Shown one piece after another: positions 48,901 through 63,900 of a stretch of 64,000 nt of DNA. Made by a program: the position numbers and the translations under genes. The stretch lies in the NCBI GenBank assembly GCA_012932295.1, contig JAAONU010000001.1, positions 44,737,134 through 44,801,133 on the forward strand, read 5' to 3'. Under the pieces are notes generated by a model. The model did no database searches. It was not told the DNA's origin and saw nothing but the letters and a program-made list of their open reading frames with translations. Source of the DNA: Cyclina sinensis (Eukaryota > Mollusca > Bivalvia > Venerida > Veneridae). The stretch's first letter is position 1, and every line of letters begins with the position of its first letter.

Positions 48901-51900
48901 ACTTTGCTTTCTGTTAACATGAACTTGCTATTCACTGCAAAGTATAAAACCATACTGATCTGTTAAAAAGCAGGATAAACCATACAGATGTGCTTTTTAC
49001 AATCATGAAAAGTGAAACCAATGTATGGTGCAGTTACATATACAAGATTATAAGAAGAATGCTGTATGGCAGGAAGGTGTTCTTTTTAAACGCTGTACAC
49101 CTTTTCATATGCCCATCTCTCTTTCATTCAGTATATTGATTTTTCTTGAATCATTTTTTCAACCTTACTTTTTATTTGAAAGTTCTCATTTTCAATAACT
49201 GTTCACTAGACTTCACCAATCTCCATGGCTGAGTTGTAGAAGTCACTGACTTCTAATCACTTAACTACTCACTGACTGATGGTCATAAGTTTGAGCCCCA
49301 CTACCAACAATTACCATTAATGAAAGAAAGTTAGCAGTTTCTTACTGAAAATGGGACTCTAGTGCTAGTCCTTCCCTGGAATGATGGTAAGAGGGTGTTA
49401 AACTCAATTAAACCAGAAGCCTTTTCAGATGTGTAAAAAGAACAGTATAGTGAAAAAGTTTGCACTTACTGTTATGTGTTGAAATTTGTGAAGAGATTTC
49501 ATCTGGTTGCACTGGAAGAATATTGTTCACACTTTCTTCTTTCTCTACCTCATCTTCTGTCTTCCTTAACACTGCAGCCACAAATATTGCCAGGACTATT
49601 ATCTGTAAAGTTAAACTTACATAATCAAACATTGTAATTAAATACGTTTTTGTGAGTGCTAGAGTATATTTAAAATGTAACGAAAATGCCACACACAGGA
49701 TGAAATGATATTGAAACTATTATCTTTTTAGTTTAAAGCATTGGTTGGCATTTATTGTAATTGTTTTCTAAACAGTTTGGACACTTAATAATTGTACAAA
49801 GTATAATATTTGGCTCCCTGTATTCCAACTTACTTTTGTTGGCTGAACAACCGATACTGATTCCACAATGGTCAGCAACATGGAGGTGAGCCAAGCAACA
49901 GACTTCTCTTTCCCCCACTCCAAACTGTATAAGAAAGTCACTGTTGCTGACACAGCTGTAGACAAGAATACCAAACACCAGGCAATATACACACACCAGT
50001 ATGGTAACAAAAGCTTCTTGCCAAACTTAGTTGTCTTCCCTTGCTGAGTACTCTTCAATGTTATATCTTCTATCTCTTCTGCTGAAGAGTCAAAACTGAA
50101 AACTGTTTCAGTGGGACTTTTTATTTCATATCTGGGTGAAATGTTTGGAGAATTTTCCATTGAACTTGGTGCACAAGGTGTGAGGTATCCAGAGGAGGTT
50201 GGGGAAGGAAAGGGGGAATCTTGAACAGATAGATGTAAATTGTTTACTTCAAAACTCACAGTGGATGAAATCTTCAGGTTAGGTTTCCTTTTTTCAAAGT
50301 CTTTAGTCTGTCTTAATGAGGATTTCAAATGTAATGGAGGTGCAGGTGTGTAATGATGTCTGGCTTCCAAGAAATTTGGTGAGTTAGACTTGTCATGGAC
50401 CTTAGAGAACACATTAGGCACTGGTGTCTCTGTAATACTTGGCTGATATCTGGATGGCTTTGGTGAATCATCAGTATGAGTGGAAGTGGTTGGTGTATGG
50501 GTTTGTTCATTCTCTTGTTCATCTTCAATGGCTGGAATTGGGGTCACCTGAGTTCTGCTTTGAATGCGGAACAGGTCTGTAAACCTCACACTGAACTTAG
50601 ACAAAGCAGAGAAAGGTCTATCATCAGAAAATGCTTGCTCTTTAATATTTTTCTTAGGTTTACTTCTTCTAAACAACTGATCAATTAAAACATTTACTGG
50701 AAAAACTATCAGACTGGTTACAATGCTGATGTACATTTCATGTGTGGTGAATTTAAACGGACCCAGTCTGTAACTTTGACCTGTCTGAGCATTTCCCTCT
50801 GCCTGGTAAAACATTGCACTTGCCAACATTGACATCATCAGGATGGAAAGCAAACAAGACAACCTCTGCACTCGGCTGTAGTTGCTTTTGTTTGGACGAG
50901 AAAATATTGACACCCAAAGATGTGAGTCTGTAAGTCTCTTTCTGGTATCTGAGAAGAAAATGTTTCCAAACTTGGAGAGATCTTCATGAGCTGCAACAGG
51001 AAGTAGACGGTCAACCATTCCATCTTCCTCTTCTACAGCAAGCCAGTGGTTACATAAGAAGACATAGCTGTGAAAAAATACAGCAACACAATATAGCTCT
51101 CTAATACAAGATAAACTCCTGAAGTGTTCAAGCACTAAGCAAGTGTAATGAATCAGAACAGGTTGAAATTTTCTTAAGAAATTCAGATTTCTAATGAGAG
51201 TCTTATTTTTTTTTCCTTTTTCTTTTTGAAAACTCTAACATTTTGTTGCTTTGTTCAGTGATACAAACTATTACATGATAACTATGAAGAGATAAATTAG
51301 TGCTACTCGACTGAGGGATTACAAAAAGTCAATTACATTTGCTACCTTTCTGGCCAAACAGACATTCGATCAGAACTGTTTTATAAACTCCATAAAAATA
51401 TAAAGTTTACCAACTTACACTTGTTCCTGGCCTTGCAATTCTCTAACAACCATTTTACTGAGGTACCAGCTCTGAAGCTTTCCTGTTCCAGAGTTATCAT
51501 GCCAGATACGTAGGTAGGAAAGTGGACCTAAATTCTCATCAACGCTGAGTATAAACTTGTTAATGGAACCTCGGTCAAATGTCTGTTAGAAGAAATATCC
51601 TTAGTGTATAAAGCCTTGAAAGATTATTGTCTTTTTGTGATGATGAGAAATCTGACATAAGTTGTTTATTTCTGACATAAGTTGTTTATTTCTGACATAA
51701 GTTGTTTATTTCTGACACAAGTTGTTTATTTCTGACAGAAGTTGTTTATTTCTGACAGAAGTTGTTTATTTCTGACAGAAGTTGTTTATTTCTGACATAA
51801 GTTGTTTATTTCTGACAGAAGTTGTTTATTTCTGACATAAGTTGTTTATTTCTGACATAAGTTGTTTATTTCACTTTAGTTTCTCAACACATAAATGTCC

Positions 51901-54900
51901 AATCAGGCTCTATATTCTAAGGTTTAGATTGAGAGATATGACAAGCAAATGAATACATGTAGATGTTTTATTACTTAAACATTGATTGTATATCATACAT
52001 TCAATCATAGAATTATAACTTACTGGTATATCAGACAAAAATAGCAAAATAAGCTAAAATTACTCTTTTTTAAAAAACATTTGTGTATTTCTTTAGAATG
52101 ACTTCCTGAAAAAACTGAATAAAAGATAGAAAATGACTGAAATAATTTTTATAATAACTGAACAATTACCTTAACCCCTTTCACATCTCTTAGCTGGCGT
52201 ACTCCAGTGTCTGTCATGTCTCCAGCCAGTACAAAACTGATGTTTGACCTTGTCCCTGCCCCTCGTCTCATTCCAGTGAATACAGTCACCTCATAGAAAT
52301 ATGTGTCTGTAAGCATGTTGTCACACAATGGTAGGACTCCCCACTGGAAATATATTTAAGTTAGTTTTAATTTATCGTTTTTTTACTTCATAAATTTAAA
52401 ATCCTAAAATCTAAAGAATAACAACACCATATAAAATACCCCTGGAATAGTTTACATTTATCATTGAAAAGTTTGTAACTTTAAACACCAATATTCATAA
52501 AGAAGATTTTTACTTCTGGACTTCTAAATTATCATTTATAGGTTAATAAAAATGTCACTGTTTCACTTTTCCAAAAAATAAAATTTGATGGACATATGCA
52601 CAACACAGAGATATGTACCTTATATTATTCATTCAACTGATTAAAAACTGTTCACCTTCTGTAAATCTTTCTTGTCCTGTCTCCAAGCCCAAACAATGCC
52701 AACTACATAGAGTCCAAGCACTGTACATAGCATAGCCAACACAGCATGGTTATCCTTCAATTTCTCATTCATATCAAGAAACACTGTGTCAAAGGTGATT
52801 TTATTTGGTGGCACGAAGAATTCTGATCCAAATGATGTCAGGTGATTACAGATACATCGTGTGAATTTTGTATTAGACAGTGGACTGACCTATTAGATAA
52901 TTTCTAAGACATTATTATCAAGAAAAGGAGGCTGTAGAAAACATTATTTCGAGAACAATTCCTAGAAATTTATTCAAGCAGTCTGATCATTAACTGCACT
53001 GTTCAGTCAGAAAGTTTACATTGAATGGTAAATGGGTCATCTAAAATGGAAAATTCAGTTGAAGAAATTTAGTAGGGTAAGGGTGTAAAATATATACTAT
53101 GTACTGAAAACTTTTCAGGTTCAAGTGTTGTACAATGTGTTTAAAAAAGAGTTGTATATAATGTTTAAATTTTAAAATACAGATCTGAGATTGAAATTAC
53201 TTAAAAATAAAGGGAGCAACTTTGTTAGCCTAGACTATGATAGAAATTGCACAGGTTACTCTCTCACCTGGCAGCCCATAGTACTCCAAGTGTCTCCAAC
53301 TTCATCCCAGAAATAACATCCTGAGGTCACAAAACTGACAGTATAGTTGAAGGTCAAAGGTGAAGGTTCCTCAAGGTCATAATATACTGATAGGTCATCG
53401 TCATGCTCTTCATTTGATGTACTGTTATCTGCATCATAGAATACATTCAATGAAGTAAGCTTTACAGAAATAAAGTTTCACATTCACTTATAAAAACATT
53501 ATCTTGTGACTTAAATATATTTTCAAGAAAATTCCTTTTGCATCATTCACACTGAAATTGAAAAGTGTAAAACCCCTCACAAAATTAAATTCAATCAGCT
53601 GAATTCACTGCACGTTTTAGGTAAGCAAAGCCATCAATATGCAGCCTCCTGAATACTGCTATTTGTATTTTATTTGTTTAGTATCATTTTTTTTTACAAT
53701 GTATACATTTACACTTTTTGAAGCTTGTCAGTTTTTTTTTAAATGAAATTCTACATATAAAATATTTTTGTACAGTTCATCAAAGACTAAAAAAGATGAT
53801 AACAGTATGACTGCAAAGGTAAAACTACAGCAGTCAGAATACAATACAGACTCTATGATGGATTTCTGGCTGAAATGGTAAAAGAAATGGTCCAAGTAAT
53901 GTCAGTCACTGTCAACAGGTTATAAAGGGGAACAACTCTTTAACAGTATACCACGTATCCTGATTCCCAGGTACCACCATCCTGTACCCTGTTCCTGTAT
54001 GACCTCAGCTGGTATGATAGCAGTGTGTGTTAACTCTAGGCTGACATCATCCCCCAGCTCTGTCAGGCTTCCAACATCAGTCACCTCATGGGGTAAAATA
54101 TCTACCAAACAGGAAATGATTTATCCAAATAGAATTTATCTTTGCCCTTGTGCTAGAATATGTAAATTTTCCTCCAAAACAGGAAAAAGCAAAAAATTCA
54201 TTAAAAAAAATATTCTTATATATATTCCTTTTTTTAATTTAAGCACTCTTGTAGTTAAAAGTGTTGCATTTATAGAACCATGGTAATAACTTAAGTACTC
54301 ACCATGACAATAGTTCAAGTAAAGATGTAACTAAAAATAAGCTACACAAGTGTCTCTGGATTAAAATCTTATGTCCACAGTTATTCACCTTTTTTTACTT
54401 ATACAAAAAAATTGTATTCATATTAGCAATATTTTGAAAATTCCATAACAGAAACTGAAATAAATGTACCAATGCAATAAACTAAATTATTTTATCCATT
54501 TCTAATACATGATGAAACACAAAATATGCCAAAACACAAATACCAAAATCATAATATTTTAGTGAATCAGCTAGAAATATTGTATTATATAATGGGTAAT
54601 AATCAATGTTTCATGCTAAGTCATTATCATAATTAATGATAATTACACTTATTATCCTCATAATTAATATAGTGTCAGTGATAACTAATTAAGCCACTCA
54701 TAATGAATAAATGTAATGAGGTACAGATAAGAAGAATATAACAAAAAGTATTTGTGTGAGGGCAACTCTTCCATCAGTGCCAGTAATTAAGCATTGGAAC
54801 AAAATAGGAACAAACCCTAATTTTAACGTTTAAATTTTCAAAGTTAAAATGAACTGATTAAACTAATTAGCATTTTACCAAAGAAATCATGTTCCAGACG

Positions 54901-57900
54901 GGAAGGCAAAGCCTCATGTCTCAAGTAAATTTCTAGCTGCATGGTTTTATTGTCTGGTTGAACAAATATATGAAGGTCACTCTGATTTGACCTCAGTTTT
55001 ACAGCATGATGTACCATCTCATTCTCACTGGACAGCTTTGCCTGAAATTCATATTATTTCTTCATGTATAGATATAAAATGGTAGTCCTTGACACAAAGT
55101 CATACATATACTTCAAAAAATTTTCTGAAAAACTTTTATCCAATGATTTTAAAGAAGAAACAAAAAACTTTGTCAGTTTTCCATTAACTGTAGTTGACAT
55201 GGTCAAGTTAATCAAAAAGTGCCATTAAATGAATAATGAAGAGGGCATAAAAACTTTAACTGATGAACTATTCACTGCTATATAACTTTACTGGGTCATA
55301 GTCATTAGAACAAAAAACTGTTCACTCATACTTCAATCTCTAAAGATTTAGCCACATTTTGTTTGTTTGCTTTACCTGTATGTGTTCAGCAACAACTGAC
55401 GATCTGTCCACTGCTATGTCAATGTTTATAGGTTCTGAGATATTCTTCACCAAAATTTCTTCACCTTGACTGTCAAACAATTCTAGACTGACAACTGGTG
55501 AATTGATATATCTTGCACTGTCACTCCACAGGAAAGGGTTCACAGAAAATTCAACAACCTGCAATGTAAAACATTGGCCTATAAACCCCCTATCTCAAAC
55601 ATCCTTTCAAGAAAACTGCATGAACAAAATTCTTAAAAATGATCTTTTCAACAATAATGGAATTTAAATTATCAGCTGGAGATATTTTTTGTTCCAATTT
55701 CAAGATATGAATAAAAAAATTACTGACATGAAAGTTAGGCTCAAACTATCTGAAATTTAAAAAAAAACAACTGAAAAATGTCTTCTTTTTTTTCAAAATC
55801 ATTTTTACATAATTCTGAATACATTTCAACAGAGATCTGCACATCTCTTTCATGTTATTATTGCAGATGACACAAAAGGGTAATCAAAATGCTCATGTGA
55901 GCTAAATAAGCTAAAACAGTCTAAATATATTATACTTACATTAACATCTATGATCTGACCAGGTAAGTTACTGTCATTTGTTAGCAAAGTGTCAGAAGAT
56001 GGGAGAGTGAATGTCCCTGACTTTGAGTTTAATACAGCTTTGTCTGAAAAAAAGCAAAACACTGTGTATTTGTTTCCTAAACTGAGTAGTTTGTAGACAT
56101 TTTTTTAAAGTCTGGAGAAGTACAGGAAAATACGTTTTAAGAGGCGGACATATTTTACAGCAGAAATATGAACAATGAAAATGCCATAGTATGAAATTAT
56201 AGTGTGCTACAAAAACATCCTATTGTCCCTTCAGCACTTATTGCTAAGAACAAAAACAATCAAAAGTGCATTCCTAGATGATCAGGTCCTTCGCTTATCC
56301 AATGAATAGTTACAACACTATTTAAAATATAAATCTGAGACAATTCTACATCTCTTTTATCATTCCATGTGTCAGGCTGTAGACAGACAGGTAATTGGTG
56401 ACAGACAAGTAATTGGTGACAGGTAGGTAATTGGTGACAGGCAGGTTATTGGTGACAGGCAGGTAATTGGTGACCATTCTCTAGCTTGTAGCTCAATGAC
56501 CAGCCGCAACAAAACTACCCTTGAGTAGGACTCCAACCCAAGACCTCCTTTTCCAATACCTCCTCATGGAGGGTCAACAGTATGATACTTGGAGGGTCAA
56601 TGGTGCAACACAAGAAGGGTCAAAGGTGTGACACATGGATGGTCAATTTTGGACACATAGCCATGCATTAATGTGAAACAAGGAGGGTAAATGGTGCAAA
56701 TATCTGTTGAATATTAACTTCAGTTGGGACACAATTCATTGAATCAGTACTGAACTTGTTCATCTTTAAAAACAAGCTACTATCTTGTACTGTATCTTCT
56801 ATTTTTATTATATACTGAACGAATGTTTGCCTGGTACACCAGAATTTTATTCTTGTCCCTTTCATTTAAATGCACTCTGACTGTTCATCAAAGTTCCTCC
56901 AACACATGAAACAATTCTTACCAATCTTTGTGACTTCTTCTCTCTTTGTGTGTATTGAGAAAGCCTCTGTCTCCAAGGTAAGATTCTGTCCTGGTGTTCT
57001 GGTCTTCACTAAACTGCCAACTATCTTGTCTTTCACATCAAATACCTTTGTAATTAGCTCTTTTGCCTGGAGAAGAGACAGCTGCAAAATATTAGCAGTA
57101 TTGATAGCTGTTGGTCACCCAATGAAAAAGGTTGTAAATACATGTAGCCCTAGACTTTTCAGTCAATGCATTTAGGGCCAGGCTAAATAAATTTTGGGAG
57201 GGTCTGGATCTAAAATTTCAAGCCATTTGCTACAGGGCTGAAAATAACCAACAAGCTGGCCTTTGTAACCAAAGACTTGCCTACAGTTATCTACTATAAA
57301 ACTGAGAAAGTGTAAATAGTGTATACTGTCCTGTGGACAAAGCTTACAGAGTATAAAATATTTCAACTGTTGGATAATCAGCTTCACTATAATATAATGG
57401 TGAAAAGTAAATGTTCAAGAGAAAAAGATGAATAAATAAAGCACCAGCTGTTATTTTAATAAGCTGGAGGTCATCTTTAAGAGTAACATAAAACAACAGC
57501 AGAATGGGTCAAAGAAACCAGATCATTTGACAGCTGTTTTTGTATTTATTCATTCATTCTAATCAAAAACAGCATATATAATATAAACAGAAAACAATCT
57601 TTTATTGTTATTGCAAAATGATTTCTTCAAAAGAACTAATTTATCTATGACCCAGCTGTAATTCTGGAACTTCTGTTGAGACTACTACTATAAAACAGTT
57701 TATTCAATATATACCAAGTATCAAATTACCATAGAAACTGATTTTTTTCTACATAATTCTGTTATAACAAAAACAGATCTTATAAACAGCTCAGTAAGTT
57801 TTACTTTCATGTATGATATATTACCAAAAAATAATTATGCAAGTCTGGGACAGCTAACTTTGATGTTTTTCATGGAAAATCTCAAATTAAAATGTCTATG

Positions 57901-60900
57901 AGGGATAATACTTGAAAACTCATTTTGTAGATTTTACCTGGCATTTTTTATTATATATCATAAAACTTGAGGAATGTCTGTGACATCCTTAAGTGCTATT
58001 TCATATGACAGGTATTATTGTTTCAACACTGGTTACAGAATTATGCTTTTACAATTTCTTATACACTTCTCCTGATGAGTTTAGACTAGCCCTTTGGCCA
58101 GATGATGACAATGCTAACATAATTGTTAAATTCTACAGATATTTGGAGCTGCAATTCGATACCATGCCCTGAAGCTTTATTCTAAAAAAAACCCCTCAAT
58201 TTCTGTATTTGAACAAAGACCGATCCTGATGTACAGTATTCATATGGAATGCCAATATCATTTCTATATTGATTATATTCATTTTTTCTGTCATTGTTTA
58301 GAATGGTGTTAGTTAATTCAGTCCTTTGATTTAACATATACAAATCATAAATAACTCTTACCTTGATTTTTTCTAACTCTATGTCATCAGACTGAGAAGT
58401 GACACTTTCTGTCTCTGTAACAGACTCACTGTCACCTACTAGTTCATCATTACCATGCTCTGTGTCCTTGACATTCAAGTCTGCCAGACGGTCAGCAGAT
58501 TCTGTGCGCACCGCCAGCATCACATTACCCACACTGGCCAGCATTTCTGTTTGAAAGAAGGGAATATTCTTCTAACAAAAGATTATAAGTCTTTGCTTTT
58601 TACATCATTAGTTAAGCTATCATTAACTACATACTGTACTGAAAGGTGTTTGAATGGCAGCTGAATAAAAAAGTGATGTACATTCCTGTGCATAAATTTT
58701 AAACGAATCCATTTTCAAATAATTGTATAGATAAAAAAAATGTTCTTGCCTTTATTAATATTTTGAATAAAATTTCATTGGCAGTTTGGATATGTATGGA
58801 TATGTTCCAGATATCATATCTGAACACAGCAGTTTTTTTTATGCTCTAAAGCTTTTCTCTGGCTATGTTGCTATTACCTTGTGCAGCCAAAAGCACCTGG
58901 TCTGATGCTGTCTGTATAGAAGGTTCCTCTATAATCTTTGTAAACTCATCTGTCATATGTGTAATGGCATTCACAGCAGTCTCCTGAAAGATATACATAG
59001 GCCATTTTTAGTTACAACAAGACTAAAATTAAAGGTGTTACAGTTTTATGTAAATCCTTCTTGCAAACTAGCTGCAGGTCAAGCATTCACATGAAAAAAG
59101 CTACATCATGTGTGCTAGTTTCGGCATTAAAGCATGTCTTTCCTAGCCATGCCTTTCATTTTCTAGAAAACTGTTTCTGCTTGAATACCTAAAAGTTTTG
59201 TACAAGTATAACCATTTATTGTTTTGTGTTAATTCCTTTTGTTCAGATTTAATGTGTCCTAAGAATTACTCAGTTTTTTTTTAATGTAAACAATTCATTT
59301 ACCTGGGTTTGTTCAGACAGTTCATCTCTCTGTTCTGTAATGACCTTGAAACATAGTGCCGTCTGCTGCAAGGAGTCTAAGGTCACATGATCTGTCTCAG
59401 CCAGGTACTGTACTATACTAGTCCTTATCTAAAACATGCAAATCATGTAACTAATACATAAATTATAGAAAAAAATATTCATTTTCTACACTTTTAAGCA
59501 AAATAGATAAAGGTTCTCATTTTTAGACAAAGCATATGTCTGAAAATCACAGATGGCAAAAAATTCTGCGGAGCCAAGAGTTCGTGGATAAATACTTACA
59601 AGGCATTTCTACCTTTAAAAAGCTGACCATGACACTTTGAAACATGACTGAAAGGTAGTTAAAGCAAAATGCTTTAAAGTTTCCAATTTTGCCAAGTTAA
59701 ACTGAAATCCGTCAACTGTTTATGAAAACAAAGTCATCCACTGTTTATGAAAACAAAGTCCTGATCAAAAAAGAGCAGTGGTTGATGGGTTAAAGCACTA
59801 GACTCCAGATCAGAACATCTCTGGTTTGAATTCCACCAGGGGTCCAAGTCTCCAGTGACTTTCCAAATTCCACACTTTTGGTTTGAATACTGGTTTGAAC
59901 CTAGAAAGCCATCACTGAGAGGGATGAAGATAATTTGCAAACATTTGCCTCTCCAGAATTAAACAGGTTCAAATCATGTAGACAACCAGCAAAACAGCTA
60001 GAAAGGACAAAATCAACCCAACACTTTGATGAAAAATATTTACATATTGAATGAAATAATTTCCATACCTCTGTATTCTTTTGTTTGTTTTCAGTGTTGT
60101 CCAGTTCCTCATCATAGCTTTCAGTGAATGTTTCCGGATTGAGATCAGCTTCTGTTGATGTTGGCAACAAAACCTCCTCACCAACGTTGTGTTGAGTAAC
60201 CTAAAGTTTAAAGATGAAAACAAAAATTGAGCACTGATGGCAAACGTTTAATATGTGAGACTCTCATAACAATCCTTTTGTGGTTCCATAGGACAGGAAA
60301 ACTATTTAGATCAAGTTTTTTTGGGATTTACTGATTGTTATACAGAAATTTGCAATCATAAGAAATTTTCAGTTTAAATAGAATTTCAGACAGACATGTA
60401 TAATAAGGCAAGAATTTATTGTAAATAAATATTTGTACAGGAGCATTTTCACTCCTAACTGAAGCTTACTTGCTGAGAGTATCTTTCTCCATAAATTGTT
60501 TTTCTTGATTCTGTTAACATTGCTTATATTATGTGAAAAAAGTTAGCAAATTGGGTATCACTCGTGCAAACATTTCTCTACAACTGTTCAAACCAATTGA
60601 CATCAAGACTTACCTGTACTTACGACCAGACATAAAACCTACCTCTGTATTTAACACTGATGCAATGGCCACAATCAGTTGTTTATATTCCTGGTCCTGA
60701 CCGGCTTTCTTCATTTCAAACAGCAAACCCGAGTCTTCTGAAGCGAGAGCTCGAACCTCATCCAGGTCCTGCTGTGGTGTAGCCTTCACCTAGGAAAAAA
60801 GTTACTACATCATCAATACTATTGCTTCATTCTCCGCAGTACTACTAAGTTACAAAACTTATCAATAAAGTTTACAGGTAACTAACTTTCTGTACATTGA

Positions 60901-63900
60901 AATCCTTGTATTACCAGTATCAATCATACACATTTATACTTAAGCTGCCAAGTAACTATATGCTAACTGAAAGTCAGTTAAGACTGATGACAAAGTCAGG
61001 TAATCGCTAAATAGACATGAACAATAAGAAAACTGAATGTTAAACTATTTTCAACTATAAAAAAAGCACAATAGCAGAACAGATAGAATTATTTTACTGA
61101 GGCATTTTCTTAATGCTTTATTGATTTACATAAAGCTAGTTGTGCCTTCTTTTCAAGTACATTTGCATTACACATACCTGTACTTCAAGAGTGGTTTCCA
61201 CATATTCTCCTATTGCATTAGATATCCTCACAACAATGTCATGTTTATAGCCCATCTCCTGTTTGCCAAGAGGAAACTTTGAGGGTGCAGTGAAGGGGTC
61301 AGGACCATAATACAGCAGCTGTATGTTTGAGCCCCCTCTGACCCTGGTCCAAAACCTGTACAGGAGACCTTCACCTTGGAACTGTTCCTCACCCGGATTC
61401 ATCCAACCTTGACACTGAATTCTAAATAAAGTGTTTAAGGCATAACCTGCAAAAAAGTTAAAATTTCATTTTGAATTATGAACAGACATGAGAGAAATAG
61501 TTAAAAGACTAATGAACCTCTTCAAGCATGCACCTTTATGAGGAGTCATTCTACAAAAATTTGTTTGAAAATTGACACTAAGCCAATTATTTCTCCTAAC
61601 AAGGGTATTAGGAATAAAGAATGTCTCTGTATTTTAAGGATAGGAGTTTCTTATAGAGCTGCATTAATCATTTTTTCCAACTGCAAAGAAAAGAACTGAT
61701 TTTTCAAACTGTGGGACCAACAAATGTTAGGGGAGGTTAATGGGACTATAATATATTACTGTAGTAGATTACAATATCTATAACGACTAATGCATTTGAA
61801 TGCATTCTTAATGTTTTTAAAATAAGTAACAAGAAATACAGTATACCTTTAAAAAAGATATTAAGCATAAGTAGGCACTGCAAAGGTGAACTATGTCCAC
61901 CAGCCTTGTTAAGTCACACCCTGATACTCTTATATCTCTTTGTGAAAAAAGCTCCTGTTAGATAATCAGCCATGCTGCTTTTACACACATTGTATTCCTT
62001 ACAGTGATGTAGTCACAAATCATCAGCTCTAACAAACTGCCATATAATTCTCTTCTTTGCATAGATTATAATTTTCTGACTAATGATATAACTGTAAATA
62101 TTCATTTGGGATTATTACCTAAATTTTGACAACAAATTGATTGTTCTTTTAAGTATGCCAAAAATCTGGATAAACTACATAAAACAATGGTACAAACTGA
62201 CCTGTCTGAGGGCTGATGGAGCAGTTGCCACCATACGGAGGTAGGTTTGTCTCAAATGTATACTCTGTGAATGAGGCGGTATAGCCATAAACTTTCATGT
62301 CCAGTCTGACAGAGTACATATAGCCACCAACCAGCATCCCTGGCTTGATAGCTAGTCCGGCACTCACTGTATCTACAACAGAGATAAGTTGTAGCCTTGA
62401 TAGAAGTTACAAGTATGTTATGGCAAGAAATTGTTGCATGCTAACCTCTTCAAGATTTTAACAAATTTAACTAAGATTGAGTTAGGAAAATACCTCTATC
62501 AGGACCATTCTTTAACCTATTTAACACAACAATCATGAATCCCGTTCTTCACAACATACTTAAATATCATAAGCACAACAAACACATCTTTTAAGCATCA
62601 ATTCAAATATGGTCCCTACTCAACAAAATGAATATTATCTGTACCGGCTACAGTAAACATGAACATTATTCATTTTACTACTGTTTAAATGGAATATTGT
62701 CTAGTTTTTAAATAATTTCATTTTAATTCTGTCACATTTCACTTGATTCATACTTAACTAGGGACCTGATATTTTTTTTAACAGACATGTCTTTAGCATT
62801 CGAAATGCTTTTTTCTTTACCTGTAGATGTGAAATCTTCAAGGCTCTGTGGAATCCTTTCCCCACCACTAAGAAGGTACAGTGACCAAGCATATTCAATC
62901 CTATCCCACATTTGACAACTTTCACACACACCCTGTACATTAAACTCACTGGAAGGATTCATCTTTGCTTTACAGTTAGTAACACAGCTAAAAGAAAACA
63001 AATTTTTCATTAGGGGGAAATTCAAAACTTTTCGCAGCATAAAATCAGGCTTAGGGATCAGGTGAACAGCTCTGCATAATCAACAGGGTATGGTTGTTGT
63101 GGTTTTATTAGCAAAAATAACTTTTATCTCAAACAAATTAATTACAGCAATACCAAGCATTTTACTATCTGAAATATGCATTAAAACACCTGATTACTTT
63201 TAAAGAAAGAATGTGAAGAACTTAAATAGCTCAGTACAGACCTGATATAGAAATCTGGTGACTCTCCTTCAACAACACGCACAATTTGTTCAAAGGTTGC
63301 TTCCCTTGAGCCATCTTTGACAATAAGTCTGAACACATTTGCAGTATTTGGTCTCAACAATAAACTTGACAACTTTATCACACCATCTGAAAAAGGCAGA
63401 CGACCAACTCCTGTTCCAAAACAACCTTCACCACCATCTGATGATTCCAGCATTTCTTCAGGGATCACAATAAAATTGTTGTCCGCCAATGGCTGAGCAA
63501 AATCTTCACCTTCTTGTCTGCACCACCATTCAAACTGCAGATGTGATTTTGAATCATTTTTGCTATCTGGATCAAAAGAATCAGACAGTCCATCTAAAAT
63601 GAAGTTTTTGTTGAAACTGACTTGTCGAGCATTTCCACCTCTGACTTTAGCTACCAGAAGGGAGGCATCAATTTTTATGTAAGTATATTCTACTGTGCAA
63701 AGGCCTGGTATACCAAACATTGATACGTTAAGTGATATTTTGTACAGACCAACATCTAGTGTCTTTGGCAGGAAGTAAATCTTTAAGTTATCCACATGAG
63801 CAATATCTATGTTATATGGCTTTAGAATATGGTCTAGGTAAGTGTCCCCTTCTACTACTTTCTGTATATTCCAGTTATATACAGGCCCACTTGTTGCATC

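Noticed and set aside
58060..58110. Hammerhead ribozyme core (CCTGATGAG)
   Set aside because: No matching GAAA segment or stem III in reach; a chance CTGATGA.
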